64,000 bases of DNA, taken from positions 63,441,690 to 63,505,689 of the forward strand of contig NC_037681.1 in the NCBI RefSeq assembly GCF_003255815.1, written 5' to 3'. This DNA comes from Theropithecus gelada. Taxonomy: Eukaryota > Chordata > Mammalia > Primates > Cercopithecidae. The position numbers and the translations under genes were made by a program. Of this stretch, positions 1-11,060 are shown one piece after another; the stretch's first letter is position 1; every line of letters starts with the position of its first letter. The notes beneath the pieces are model-generated. The model was not told the origin of the DNA. It saw only the letters and a program-made list of their open reading frames with translations, and did no database searches.

Positions 1-114
1 GCCTCTGAGATGGGGGAGGGGTTGGCTGCCAGGGCCCCTCTCTGGGGGGAAGGTAGTGGGGTGGGCCTGGCTCCCCAGACAGCCACAGTGGAGGCAGGGC
101 AGGCACTGGGTCAA

Positions 115-152
115 CCCAGGTGGGTGGGAGGAGCCCAGGTGGGTGGGAGGAG
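115..152. repeat. 19-bp tandem duplication, two exact copies
   Basis: The unit 'cccaggtgggtgggaggag' occurs at 115-133 and again at 134-152 without mismatch. It is G-rich. Exact copies suggest a recent slippage or short-duplication event. Confidence 0.9.
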
Positions 153-534
153 GTGCCATTGAAGGCTGGTGAAAAAGGGGTGAAGTGCTGTCACTTCCTC
201 CCCAACTTGGGCCTCCTGCGACAGAAGGGCTCCGAGCCCTTGTGGTGATCCTGGGGGCACTACAGCAGCTGCTGACAGTGATTCTTCACCAGGAGCTGGC
301 CCTCGGGGGCAGCCAGCATCATGGCCTCTCCCTGGTTACCTGCTTGCCCTGGATGTGTGTTAAGGGCTCCGGGTGGGCCCTAAGCCCCAGCCGTTGGCTC
401 ATCTGGCAGCCACTGTGTTCTTCTGGGCTCGGCTTGACCATCCCATCAAAGGAAAAGCATGGCATGGGTGGGAAGGCTTAGGGCTTGGCAGAAGACTGAC
501 CTCGGCTCTCAGAGTGGGGAGCCCTGGAGCCCCC

Positions 535-580
535 AAATCTAGCAGGAGGGGTGGCCCGAAATCTAGCAGGAGGGGTGGCC
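535..580. repeat. Short tandem duplication, period 24
   Basis: A 22-base unit beginning 'aaatctagcaggagg' is present at 535-556 and identically at 559-580, separated by two bases. No function is apparent. Confidence 0.9.
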
Positions 581-799
581 TCATGTCCTTCAGGGGTCCT
601 GGATACAGTCAGTACTGGGGGTGCCACAAGCGGGCCAGGGTGGTCTCAAGGCCATCCATCTTAGGGACATATGGATTCCTTCTCTCGGACTCCTCTGCCT
701 GCCCGCTCTGCTCTCCTTTCCAGCATTCACAACCCTGCCTCTCCCTGCAGAATGCCTGACTCCACACCATACGCATTAAAGCTGCCATCTATACTGCCC

Positions 800-825
800 T
801 CATGGTGTGCCAGGAATTTGCCAAG

Positions 826-862
<37 letters not shown>

Positions 863-965
863 GTCAGTCAATCCTTGCAATACCCAAGTGAGGAAAGTAT
901 TATTACCATTCTCTCCATTTTACAGATTAGAAAACTGAGAAGTGAAGAGTGTAGGGAAGTCTGCG
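800..965 (+). repeat. MIR-family SINE with internal (AC)n
   Basis: The text 'ggtgtgccaggaatttgccaa' followed by 'ccattttacagattagaaaa' and 'ctgagaag' is the usual MIR core and 3' half in sense orientation. An uninterrupted AC dinucleotide run at 832-861 sits inside it. Confidence 0.75.
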
Positions 966-1305
966 TGGCTCCAGCCAGGCTGGTCCTGGAGGGCCTCTAC
1001 CTTCTCACCCCCAAGGATGTGGGCATGGTGTTGATGGAGAAAGGAAATGGCTCACTCTTGGGGGTGTCCCTCATTCTGGTCCTCTTGAGCAGTCATTCTT
1101 CCATCTGTCCTGATGGTCATGGCTGGGAATCGTGGCTGGGAATGGGGTCAACAGGAAAGAGCTTCCTCCCTCTTCTTCTTCCTTTATGTCTTTTCATCTC
1201 TGCCCACTCCCTACATCTTTTCCTTTTTCCCTTCTCACTTCATGTTTCTTTCATCTGCATTTCTCTCTCTCTGTGTCTCCTCTCTCTCCCCCACCCCCAC
1301 CTCCA
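966..1305. other. Unique stretch, pyrimidine-rich at its end
   Basis: No repeat is recognised. From about 1160 to 1305 the plus strand is strongly C/T-rich (runs of tcttc, ctctct and ccccc) and leads directly into the antisense Alu. It could resemble a polypyrimidine tract, but no acceptor followed by an open exon is seen. Confidence 0.4.
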
Positions 1306-1572
1306 GGGTCTTGCTCTGTCACCCAGGCTGGAGTGCAGTGGCACAAACAGGCTCACTGCAGCCTCGACCTCCTGGGCTCAAGCGATCCTCCCACCTCAGC
1401 CTCCCAAGTAGCTGGGACCATAGGTGCACAGCACTACACCCAGCTAATTTTTAAAATTTTTTGTATAGACAGGGGTCTCACTATGTTGCCCAGGCTGGTC
1501 TCAAACTCCTGCACTCGTGCCTCGGCCTCCCATAGTGCTGGGATTACAGGCATGCGCCACTACTGCCAGCTG
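1306..1572 (-). mobile_element. Alu element, antisense (AluJ-like)
   Basis: The plus strand reads 'ggtcttgctctgtcaccca', then the antisense left and right monomers, ending near 'tgctgggattacaggcatgc'. The central A-rich linker appears as 'ttttaaaattttttgta'. Divergence is high for an Alu, which favours the older AluJ group. The frames crossing it are antisense Alu translation. Confidence 0.92.
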
Positions 1573-4500
1573 GATTCTTTCAACCCCAGCCTAGGCAGTC
1601 ACACCTGGCCTGCACTCTTTCAGCCCTCTATCTGCCTCTGGGTGCACCCGCTGCACAGAACACCCCAGCCCGTGGACGTGGGAGATGGATGGCTATCAAG
1701 CAGCCATTTTCTCTGTGTGTGACTTCTCACACTCTTCTATTAGGGATGCCCCATTGCCCCCATCACACTGGGACCGCCAGGGCAGGGTTTGTGCTTCCCT
1801 CACCAGTTGGAGACACCACCCCCTCTCCTCGGATCCGCTCTCTGCCCTCCTCACCCTTCCTTGTTTCACTGGCTGTCCTTTGGGCCCTCTGGGTCTGGGG
1901 CTGTGTGCTTGGTGTTGGCCATCACAGAGCAACGGAGACCCAGACACACCCAGAAAGAACTCCCTGGGGGGCAGAAGGGCAAGCCAGGGAAGAGGTCAGC
2001 CTTGCAGAGTGTTGCTTTTTTGGCTTTTCTGAAAGTTGCGAAAATGTGGCTTTGTCTGAGCAAGTTAAAACAAAAAAATCAATGGTACCTCCCACAGATG
2101 ATACTGTTGCTCAGGCTCCTGGAGCCAGAGCTGGTAGACAAATAACACATTAAAAATAGCCTGTGTTTCCCAATCTTATGGCCTCTGGGGGCTGCAGGGA
2201 GAGGCCTTGGCTGAGCGGAGTTTTCTGGCCCATTGTTTGCCTGCCCTGGGTTAGGGGTGGGCGTGGGGGCTGTTCGTGGGCACAGCAATTCCCGGTCAAA
2301 GAAGGGAGGAGGGCGAGTTCTTGGCGAGGATGAGCAAGATAACGCACACTTGAATGGAGTAGCTGTTTGATGTTTATTTTTCCTTTCCCAGGCCAAGACA
2401 TTTAGCACACTCCATTTTGAACTTCAGTTTCCACCAACTTTTTCCCCCAGCCTTTTCTTTTTTCTGAAAGTGTGCAAGGGAGACTGAGATACAAGGTCTT
2501 ATTTCCATCTGGGCTCTGGCCCAGGATCCTCGACCAAAAAGTTACTTAAGTCATATTTCCATCATTTGCAGATGGCTGTGTATTTATTTCTCACCAAAGT
2601 AAAATCCCAAATGGGCTGCAGATATTTGCACGAGTCGAAACTCCTTCCTCCTGGCAGGGCTAGGAAAGGGGCTTTGATCCTTCTGAGAAAACAGAAATGT
2701 TGGCCCTGGCCCAGCGATGATGGTGCATTTGGGGGTTCCCATAACTACCCAAGATCCAGGCCCTGATGGGGTGAAGCGAGCTCTAGGGGCTAAAGGAGCC
2801 ATATCCTTGAGATGGGCACTGGGCTTTGGAAGCAAGCTGGAGACGGCTGAATGATGAGGGCAGAAATCAATGCAGGTGGGGTCACCGAGCAGGTGAGTGA
2901 CCCAGAGTAGCCCTCTGGAGGACTAGCCACCATCTGAACTCTGTGAGCGAGTCTGTGTGTGGAGGAAAAGCCAAACTGTGGAAAATTACTTGGGGAGAAA
3001 CCGCCGCTCCCAGACACAGGGCCTGCTGTTAGGCCTGTGATGTCGGCCCCGTCTCTTTCTTTGCGCCCTCATCCCCAGGGCGCTGAGCCTGGCACAGGGA
3101 GACAGCCGTGGCCTGAGTGCCCAGGCTGGTTCATCCCTGGGTCAGGAAGGGCAGCCCAGGATGTGCTGTGGCAGGGCCTCTCCCTGCCACCAGGGGCGCC
3201 CTCACCTCCAGGGCAGAAATCCATTCAGGACTCACTGTCCCCCTCCCCACATCCCACCTCCTGGCTCCTAGGAGGAGAGGGTCTGAGTGAGCATGGTGAG
3301 GGCCTCTCCGAGTAGGGGAGGATCCCTTAGAGCTGAGGAGGGCAATTGGAGGAACCACGAAGGTGAAGAGAATGGCAGCAAGCTGAACGCCAAAGCTAGC
3401 TTTCCAATGGCTTCTCTCCTCTCCCCATTCCTATTGCACACTTTGTGGACGTCCAGTGCGCATCTGCATCGCTCCCTCTGCTTCTTGGCTCCGTTTTCGT
3501 CTGTTTTGGCTTCAGGCATCCCTTGCAACAGTGCTGATCTGTGTAAAGTGAATCCTGTGTTCCCGTTGCCATGCGTTATGAGACTTCAGATGTGTTCCCT
3601 TAGCTTTGGGAAGGGGCATGTGAGCCCCCAGGGGAGCTGAAGGCTGCGTAGAGGAAGACCCTATGCATGGATGACGCGGAATACTGCGAATGTCACTGTG
3701 CCACTTCCAGAACTTTCCAGGGTTCCTCAGGGCTATCCTTCCTGAAACGCTTTTCTCAGCCCCACACAACTCCTCTTAGGCTGCGGATGTCTTGCCATCA
3801 CTCTCACTACAGGGCCAGAATGGGACCCTATGCCCCAGGGTCTGAATTTCAGGGTGGAGCCTCCCCTGGTAAATTCAGCACTACTTTGCAGGGAGCTGGG
3901 ACTCAACACCTCTCACCTCCTGCTTGGTTCTTCCCGGTTCGCATCTCTGGCTCTCTTTGGCTCTTTTCTCTCCAGGTCAGCCAGCAGGCCCTCCTCCCCA
4001 CCCCGTCCCCTCCCTGTCTCCCCACATCTTGGCTCCATTCTCTGTTTTCCTTTAGGGCTTGCTTTCAAAGAGCACCAAGTTGGCCACTAGCGTCTCTGGC
4101 CTGGCCCACCTTGAAGCCTGACCCTGACTCATGGTCCTGGTCCCGACAGGACGTGGTTCACACCGGTTTAGAAAACTCTGGATGGCAAAGTCACAAACCA
4201 TCTGCACCCTCTTCTTCCGCCCCAGACGTTATTTATGTGTGTGGCTTTGTGTTCGTTGCTAAATGCGGCCTGTGTGAAGGCTGTTAATTAACCCTTTGAG
4301 AAATGCGCTTCCCATCGGGGCAGGGACAGGAACAAGGAGCATGTTTCTAATCACCGAAGATTTATCCTGCTTCAGATGAGGCGTTTAATGAAGGCAGGGG
4401 AAGGGGCTGGAGGAGATGGCCTCTGAAGCGGTTTAAAGAAAGCCCGTTTTGTGCACACAGATTGTCAGAAGGGCAGGAAATTCTAAATCAACTGTGCTCC

Positions 4501-4639
4501 TGGGCCTCCGTGAGGGGACAGGAGGTGCAGACGGGGGAGGGGGGGGGGCAGGGGCCTGTGGGGTGAGGGGAGGCCTGGGGGCACAGGCTGGCTATCAGGA
4601 AGCGTGGCCAGGTGGCTCTCCTGGGATGAGCTGTGTAGT
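1573..4639. other. 3-kb stretch without recognised repeats
   Basis: No exon, RNA gene or clear interspersed repeat is recognised. Parts at 2130-2420 and 4220-4420 are AT/GC-balanced and free of repeats, with motifs such as 'ttaaaaatagcctg' and 'gttaattaaccctttgag'. That is the look conserved enhancer-type DNA can have, but conservation cannot be judged from one sequence. A G-rich run near 4533 is listed separately. Confidence 0.4.
4533..4554 (+). other. G-run, possible quadruplex-forming tract
   Basis: The plus strand reads five G, one A, ten G, 'ca', then four more G. This satisfies the usual four-tract G-quadruplex pattern with short loops. It lies in unique DNA and has no visible promoter context. 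Confidence 0.6.
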
Positions 4640-4770
4640 CACTCATCCCTTTGGCCATCTGTAAAATGGGACCTGTCCCACCTGCCTCCTCCAGGGCATC
4701 CATGGAGGGACTGTGGAACAGAGTTGGAGGAGCCACTTACAATACAAACAGTCATCAAAGAGTGACCATG
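4640..4770 (+). repeat. Probable MIR fragment
   Basis: 'ggccatctgtaaaatggga' followed by a GC-rich tail and 'atacaaacagtcatcaaag' is like the 3' part of MIR in sense orientation. The match is short and decayed. Confidence 0.45.
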
Positions 4771-6305
4771 CTGTGGGTGCCTTGGGAGGTGCGTGGGAGT
4801 GACAAAGTGAAAAGAGGGACTTTCCTTCCCAGTGCGGGAGGGTGAGCTCTGGGGTCAGGGTGTTCATAAGCTTTCCAGAGGGGTCCTCTAGTTCCTCACC
4901 TGTAAAGTGAAAGGCATTCTGGAATCTTCACAGCTGGCTGTAGGATTACGGGTTTCCTGACACTGATAACAACCTTTCTCCTGAAAAAGGAGAAATTCAC
5001 TTTTGGGTTTCACTCCCCCTTGGTTTCCAGGCCAAGGCGCATCACGGTTCCCACCCTTCCCAGATGCACTGAGGGTGGTACTGGCTGGAGGGGTTGGGGG
5101 AGGAGGGCAAGCGGGAAGTCCCAGGACATCCCAGCTGGGCGTGGGCTGAGGGATGGAGTGGGCCACCAAGGCCTGCTGATATTTATAACTGCGACTCTTT
5201 ACATTCTGCATAAAGGCATGCCTAAAAAGCACCATTGAGGGAGGGCTCAGATGCCTGCCCGCACTTAGCCAAGCTTCCTGTCAAAGCAGAATGAGCCCAG
5301 AAAACAAAAAAATGTATTCACAGCTCTGAGCCTTCCCCACTTCCCAGGCTTATTTCGTTTGAAAATATTCAGAGTTGGAAGGAGAAAAGGAAGAGGAAAC
5401 AGAGTCCAGCCTGACCCCCTAGGGACCATGTATCTACTGCTAGGTTGTGTAACCTCTTGGAGCCACACATTTGCCAACTTGTAGGTGGTTGTGAGAAGGA
5501 GGAGAGAAGATGGGTAGGAAGAACAAGGTCAGCAGGAGATGCATGAGTGGGCTCCCCTTCCACTCCCCTCTTCCCACTTCCCTCACTCTCCTCCACCCCT
5601 CACTTCCACCCCTTTCTTCTCCCCCAACCAGTCTCTCCTGAGGTCTGCCATATCACCGTCTCTGCTCCATCCCTAAGATGCCCAGATTAAACCAACCTAA
5701 TATCTTTCAATGATCTCACCCAGAGAGGCCCACACAATAATGAACCCTGTGGTGAACAGAACCCAGATACCCCTATTTCAGCCTGTCGCATACACAGTGG
5801 AGGTGTGCGTGTTTCAAGTTTGTACTTAGTTGGCTGTGCTTTAGCAAGCTTCCAGGGATTCCCCTGCAAGCTGAAGTTTGAGGACCATTGTACTGGAACA
5901 TGCAAATGCTTCTGAAGCCTTCAGTGAATTCATCCAGAAGTGAGGCCGGGGGAGGGCTGATGTTTTCTGTTTGGAAGTGGCTCCTGGGGAGCGCTTTGCT
6001 GGGAAGAGCACCAGCTTCTGGCCACTTCCTCCCTCTCTGAAGCTTCCCCCAGTGCCTCTTCCCAGGGACCCAGGAAGTCTGCTTTCCACTCCAGGAGTCA
6101 GGATGGAAGCTGCCTCTGGGGTGTCCACACCCCTACTGGGTGTCAGACTCCTGGCTCCCTTCATGGTGGGTCCACCTTGTCAGTGGTGAGGTAGGGAGAG
6201 GAGTGAGAGGATGTCTCCAATGTTTCTCAATCACAGCCCCAGCCCCAGCTCCCTACCCCAGGACAGTAAAGCTACTAGTGTCCCTGGCACCTGGTCTTTC
6301 CTAGC
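4771..6305. other. Unique stretch without recognised genes
   Basis: Nothing recognisable apart from a weak MIR-like phrase near 4893 ('cctcacctgtaaagtgaaag') and a purine-rich patch at 5375-5530. Frames of up to about 107 codons occur on both strands but show no family features. Confidence 0.4.
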
Positions 6306-6309
6306 CAGG

Positions 6310-6838
6310 GCATGTGTCTCAGTAGAACTGTCTGTATTGACGGAGATGTTCTATATCTCTGCTCTTCAATACAGTGGCCATGAGCCACCTGTCGCTACCT
6401 ACTGAGTACTTGAAATGTGACAAGAGGCCAGGCTCAGTGACTCACGCATGTAATCCCAGCACTTTGGGAGGCCAAGGGGAGTGGATCACTTGAGGTCAAG
6501 AGTTCAAGACCAGCCTGGCCAACATGGTGAAACCCAGTCTCTACTAAAAATACCCAAAAAATTAGCCAGATGTGGCAACACACGCCTGTAATCCCAGCTA
6601 CTCAGGAGACTGAGGTGGGAGAATCGCTTGAACCCAGGAGGCAGAGGCTGCAATGAGCTGAGATTGTGCCACTGCACTCCAGCCTGGGTGACAGAGCAAA
6701 ACTCCATCTAAATAAAAATAAAAATAAAAAATAAATGTGACTGGAGTGACTGAGGAACTGAAATATGAATTTTCTTTCCTTTAAATTTAAATGACTATGA
6801 GAGACTTGAGGCTACCATATTGGACAGTGAAGTTCTGG
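6310..6838 (+). mobile_element. MER3-like hAT-Charlie DNA transposon, split by an Alu
   Basis: The left part (to 6421) carries 'gatgttctatatctctgctc' and 'tacttgaaatgtgac'. The right part (from 6742) carries 'gactgaggaactgaa', a 'tttaaatttaaatgac' stretch and 'ctaccatattggacagt'. Together they read as the short nonautonomous hAT family I know as MER3. The central gap is an Alu insertion with its own target duplication, so the transposon predates it. The terminal repeats are decayed. Confidence 0.65.
6422..6732 (+). mobile_element. Alu element, sense (AluS-like), with 9-bp target duplication
   Basis: Full-length dimer from 'ggccaggctcagtgactcac' to an AAAAT-type tail at 6709-6732. The 9 bases 'aaatgtgac' occur immediately before (6413-6421) and after (6733-6741), the expected target-site duplication. 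It interrupts a MER3-like transposon. Confidence 0.95.
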
Positions 6839-7444
6839 GAGCTCCTTCGAAGCCTTGGCCTCTGACGCCTTCGTTCCCTGCATCCTCGGCATCTGCTCCA
6901 GCCCTATGGAGTCCTGTCCCATCACACAGGGGGGAAACGTAGGCCTAAGAGAGGGGGTACTCTGCCATGGATAGGAAGCGAGGGTAGTACTGGACCCCAC
7001 CCCCTCCTCTGCCTTCCAGCCCAGGCCTCTGGCCAGCAGCCCCATTGGACCCTGGCCTCTGGCCGAGGTGTGGGAAGTTGAATGTGATGAAACCCAAGAC
7101 CCCTTGGCTGGTGCTCAGCTGTGGTTTTGCACTTGAGCTGCAGAGCTGGGTGGAGGCAGCTGGAGAGGACTGTCAGAGGATGGGAATTCGGGTGAGCAGG
7201 AGCTGTTCCCAAGGGGGTTTCCAGGCCAAGCAGGCTTCCAGGTTCTGTTGGTCTCTTCTGGCAGCAGAGGCCCTGAGTGACCCAGATTCTTCTAGATGCC
7301 CCACCGTGGAGAGGGACAGAGAGGGGATCGTGGAGGTGAATTAGCATGTGTGGCTGTGTGTAGTCAGTGAGTGGAAGTGGGGAGGGCAATAGCACTGGCT
7401 TTTCTAGGGAGGAAACTAGCCAGCTTGCTCCACCCTCCCCACCA
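6839..7444. other. Unique stretch
   Basis: No repeat or exon recognised. A 157-codon minus-strand frame spans most of it (6922-7395), but it is proline/leucine-rich low-information sequence, typical of GC-rich chance frames. Confidence 0.4.
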
Positions 7445-7640
7445 TCACCACCAGCTACGTAATTTACAGGGCCCAGTGCAAGATGAAAATGCAGGTCCCT
7501 TGTTCAAAAGTCATTAAGGAGTTCACATAACATGGGAGCATGAATCCAAGTGTGGGGACTTTCAGACAGCAAGGCCCTGTGCAGCTGCCTTGGATACCAA
7601 CCTGTGAAGCTGGCCCTGCCATGAGTGCCTTCATCCTTTG
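7445..7640 (+). repeat. Old interspersed repeat, family not assigned
   Basis: 'acagggcccagtgcaagatg' followed by 'cccttgttcaaaagtcatta' and ending 'aagctggccctgcc' is wording I have seen in dispersed mammalian repeats, but I cannot name the family with certainty. No terminal repeats are visible. Confidence 0.35.
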
Positions 7641-7660
7641 AGTCCTGAAAGAACAGAGGA

Positions 7661-7888
7661 TGGCCAGGCTTACTTTGGGAGGCTAAGGCGGGAGGATCAC
7701 TTGAGGCCAGGAGTTTGAGGCCAGCCTAGGAAGCATAGCAAGACTCCATCTCTACAAAAAATTTAAAAATTAGCCTGGCCTGGTGGCATATACCTGTAGT
7801 CCCAGCTACTCAAGAGGCTGAGACAGGACAGCTTGAGCCCAGGAGTTTGAGGTTTCAGTGAGCTGTGATTGCAAAACCCTATCTTTGG
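7661..7888 (+). mobile_element. Alu element, sense, old and internally deleted (AluJ-like)
   Basis: The text starts 'ggccaggcttactttggga', so about 25 bases of the 5' head are missing. The dimer then runs to 'gagctgtgattgcaaaaccc', where the right monomer stops early with no poly-A tail. Divergence suggests AluJ. Confidence 0.85.
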
Positions 7889-8109
7889 GCCAGACATAGG
7901 CAAAAGCTGGCCAATTCCTCCGCCCCCAGCCCCATCACGGCTTCTGGAGACCTACGGAAATGGTTCCAAGTCTCCTCCAAGATACATATTCCAACCCCCT
8001 GAGTCTTCTACTAGTCAGACTAAATGCCCTTAGGCTGGGGAAGGGAGATGGTTCAGTGCATGCCCTGATCCCTGCCCCAGTCAAGGAGGGGGACAGCCAG
8101 GGAATGATA

Positions 8110-8500
8110 GCAATGCATTTATCCAGCGCTTCCTGCATGCCAGGTGCCTTGCTAAGGATCTCACCTGTATTATCTCATTCGATTTTCCTAACTCTCTGAC
8201 GCAGATAGTTTTGTTTGCTTCCTTTTGTTTGCACACAAGGAAGGGCTTTCTGGGGTAAGAACAATGTTCCACGTCTTGACTGTGTGGTTATTACATGGGG
8301 GTATACATTTGTCAAAATTCATCAAGCTAGGCACTTAAAATCTGTGCATTAATTGCGTGTAAATTATCCCTCAATAAAGTGCATTTATTAAAGAAATGTA
8401 TTTTTTAAAGTAAGGCACACAGACTTTGAGAACTTGACCAAGGTCAAATTCCTAAGGGATAGAGCTGGAATTTTAACTTAGGTACCCAGGAATGGTGCCA
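8110..8500 (+). repeat. MIR SINE split by an L1 3' end
   Basis: The first half (8110-8235) reads 'tgccaggtgccttgctaagg' and 'tattatctcattcgatttt'. The second half (about 8405-8500) reads 'gaacttgaccaaggtcaaat' and 'agagctggaattttaac'. These are consecutive parts of one MIR core, separated by a foreign 3' L1 end. Confidence 0.7.
8265..8400 (+). mobile_element. L1 3' end fragment (old L1M type), sense
   Basis: 'gtatacatttgtcaaaattc', 'gcacttaaaatctgtgcatt' and 'aattatccctcaataaagt' match the terminal 3' UTR of old L1M elements, ending at an A-rich tail near 8392. Only the last 130 or so bases were inserted, within a MIR. Confidence 0.75.
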
Positions 8501-8544
8501 TGCCTGTGCAAAGACCCAGATCGAGGGGTCAGAAGGATAAGATT

Positions 8545-8680
8545 TCAGACGTAGTAGCTTCTTGTTCTTGAGCAAATTACAGGGCCTCTCTACGCCTTGG
8601 GTTTCTTATCTGTAAAATGGGAACAAAGATAGTATCTGTGTTACAGGGTCATGGTTTAGTGCTGTAAGGGACATGTTGGA
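8545..8680 (+). repeat. MIR SINE, 3' half
   Basis: 'cttgttcttgagcaaattac', 'cttatctgtaaaatgggaac' and 'agatagtatctgtgttacag' follow the MIR 3' half in sense orientation. It directly follows the other MIR and may be a tandem or second insertion. Confidence 0.75.
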
Positions 8681-8993
8681 AGGGGGAGGACCCTGGGGAG
8701 CTGTACAGGGTGCTGCTTGTGTCCTGCTGTTCACCCTGCAGGCTGGCGGCAAAGCTAAGGGGCAGCCTCCCATGTGGGCACCCTCTTCTTCACCCTTATC
8801 AGCCCCCGCAGCTCCTTCAACCCAGGTCCCTGCCCTATTACGAGGAAGCAGGTGACGTAGTAGGTCAGTCATGTCTGGTGCAGGACCCAGGGCAGCAGGG
8901 GTGGCATACAAGGTTTGGGGTCCTGCTATGGGGGGGGTCACTGATGAGCTTCTATCAGGGGAACTGATTCGGGATTTAGAAATGTGGGGAATG
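8681..8993. other. Unique stretch between MIR and Alu
   Basis: No repeat recognised. Open frames occur on both strands but lack known features. Confidence 0.4.
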
Positions 8994-9299
8994 GGGCTGG
9001 GCACTGTGGCTTACACCTGTAATCCCATCACTTTGGGAGGCCGAGGTGGGCGGATCACGTGAGGTCAGAAATTCAAGACCAGCCTGGTCAACATGGGAAG
9101 CCCTGTTTCTACTAAAAATACAAAAATTGACTGGGCATGATGGTGTATACCTGTAGTCCCAGCTACTCAGGAGGCTGAGGCATGAGAATCGCTTGACCTG
9201 GGAGGCGGAGGTTACAGTGAGCCAAGATTGTGCCACTGCACTCTAGCCTGGGTGACAGAGCGAGACTTAGTCTCAAAAAAAAAAAAAAAAAAAAAAAAA
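8994..9299 (+). mobile_element. Alu element, sense (AluS-like)
   Basis: A full dimer from 'ggctgggcactgtggcttac' to a 25-base poly-A tail. The flanks 'gtggggaat' (8985-8993) and 'gtggagaat' (9300-9308) form a target duplication with one mismatch. Confidence 0.95.
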
Positions 9300-9415
9300 G
9301 TGGAGAATAGGAGAAGGTACCTGGAGGGAGTGTGCTAACGACCTTGTCTTTCTTAGAAGGAGGATGAAGTTTGCTGTAAACTTTGTTAGAAAAAAATACC
9401 AAGTTAAGAATATCT

Positions 9416-9549
9416 TGGCCAGGCACAGTGGACTCACACCTGTAATCCCAGGTGTGAGGAGGGAGAGGTGGGAGAATTGCTCAAGGCTAAGAGCTTGAGA
9501 CCAGCCTGGGCAACATAGCAAGACCCCATCTCTTAAAAAAAAGAAAAAG
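9416..9549 (+). mobile_element. Free left Alu monomer (FLAM-like), sense
   Basis: A single Alu-like monomer starts 'ggccaggcacagtggactca', passes through 'gaccagcctgggcaacatag' and ends in an A-rich tail 'aaaaaaaagaaaaaga'. There is no right monomer, as in fossil FLAM elements. Confidence 0.85.
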
Positions 9550-9649
9550 AATGCCTTAAAAATTAAGGGTCTCCACGAAAAGAATATAAATAGAAAGTGT
9601 TACATCTGCCCCCTGGCCTCACCTTGTCCACATGACCTCCCAATACTGG

Positions 9650-9775
9650 GCTGGGCTGTGTTTATATATTTACCTGTGGGTTCCTCTCCACCCTAAGGAG
9701 CTTAAGTTCTGTTTATCACTTTGGTCTCCCCACCCCTGCCCAGGGCCTGACACATACTAGGGGCTGAATAAATGC
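9650..9775 (+). repeat. L2 LINE 3' end, sense
   Basis: 'cctgcccagggcctgacaca' followed by 'taggggctgaataaatgct' is the common L2 3' end. The upstream 'aaggagcttaagttctg' fits the same region. Confidence 0.65.
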
Positions 9776-10029
9776 TGGTAGGTGAAGGGCTTAGAATTGG
9801 GGTTAGACTTTTCTAGCCCAAAGACTTAGGCCCAAGCTCTACCAAACTACCCCAGGGGTGGGCCTGACCCATTGCTCTGGTGGGAAAGTGGCTCTGGGCT
9901 CTGGCCTCTTCCTCACGTAGGCCAGCTCCAGCAGCTATAGTCCTCTAAGTTCTGTTTTTGGGAAAATTCTGTTGTTTTTCTCCCCAAGGAACCACTTTGA
10001 ACCACCTTGGTCCCCAAATCCTGATAGTA

Positions 10030-10180
10030 CCTCCATGAGTAGAGTAACACATTTCATGGATGAGAAAGTCAAGGCTCAGGGAGGTTAAGAGACTCCCCCA
10101 TGGACACAAAGCAAGGTACTGACAGAGCCAGCCCAAGAACTCAGACCTCCTGGCCCCAGTCCAGCTCCACTATATACCCC
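10030..10180 (+). repeat. MIR SINE fragment, sense
   Basis: 'tttcatggatgagaaagtca', 'gggaggttaagagactcccc' and 'gacagagccagcccaagaac' follow the second half of MIR. Confidence 0.7.
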
Positions 10181-11060
10181 ATTGCCACTAATGCTGTCTC
10201 AGCCCCCAGCCCCTAACGCCCACCTCGGTAATGGAGCCGGGCTGGGTGGAGTTGGCTGCTGAAAGGCTGGAGGCTTGGCTTAGGCCAGCGGCTCCTGGAA
10301 ATTGGGCCGTTTTCCTGGGGCGGAAATGAGAAGCAGATGTGGCTCAGAGCTGGAGTGCAGACTCATGCCGTGTCAGGGGGCTCAGGTTACATGGGAGGAC
10401 ACGTGACTGAGGTTCCAAAAACAGCCTGAAACCCCCAACGCCTACAATGTGATCCAGCCTGGGCCTGGGGAGCTGAGTCCCACCCAGATCGCCTCCTGAT
10501 AGTCCCTGAGAGCCTCGAGGAGAGGGTGAAATGGAAGGCGATGGGGTGAGCGAGACCCCGGGCCGCTGTGGCTTCTTGCTCCAGCTCTGTGTGTAGGGTT
10601 GTTTGAGCCCCTGCACCAAGTCCCTGTCTTTAGAAAAATACCTAGGAAGGGCAAGACACCTTTTATTGGGATTGCCAGCAGCCTCCCCTCCCAGGGCTGC
10701 CTTGATGCCTATGCCCAGGCCACCAGAACACCTTTTGCAGTCTTAGGTTGCACCAATTTGCTTCAAATCTTTGGGGTAAGGGATTGATCCTGCTCACAGT
10801 TCATGCTTCTCTTGGAAACCATCAAGTCTTATGCAGTATTCAGGCAGCCTCTCTGGAGTGGAGATGAATATCAACCACTTCCAAACTGGCAGTGGGGACT
10901 GGACCCAAGGGGAAAGGGGTGGGGCAGGATTGCGGAGACAGTGAGGTCCTGGCACAGGTGAGGAGTCCAGGAACAATCTGGCAATAGTATCACTTGGCAG
11001 AGGGACCTCTGATCTGCTCAGCCCTTAAGTCTCTCCCTTGACCAATGGAGCAGGGCCCCA
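10181..11060. other. Unique stretch
   Basis: No repeat or exon recognised. GC-rich with CpGs near 10200-10340 and 10540-10570, not dense enough to be called an island by eye. Confidence 0.4.

Larger units (their letters stand above)
1..799. other. Unique noncoding stretch with two short tandem duplications
   Basis: I see no recognisable exon or interspersed repeat here. The DNA is GC-rich. A frame of 98 codons (185-481) contains a run of small hydrophobic residues but resembles no family I can name, and no convincing splice sites bracket it. Two short tandem duplications are listed separately. Confidence 0.5.

Noticed and set aside
185..481. 98-codon frame with a leucine-rich stretch near the window start, briefly reminiscent of a cytokine helix
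   Set aside because: No alignment beyond a few residues, no splice sites, no signal peptide. GC-rich chance frame.
6504..6707. Open frames with peptides such as 'VTQAGVQWHNLSSLQPLPPG' here and at 1113-1454, 33012-33276, 37089-37331, 37764-38111 and 44242-44445
   Set aside because: This is the well-known translation of antisense Alu sequence and appears wherever an Alu lies. None has gene context.
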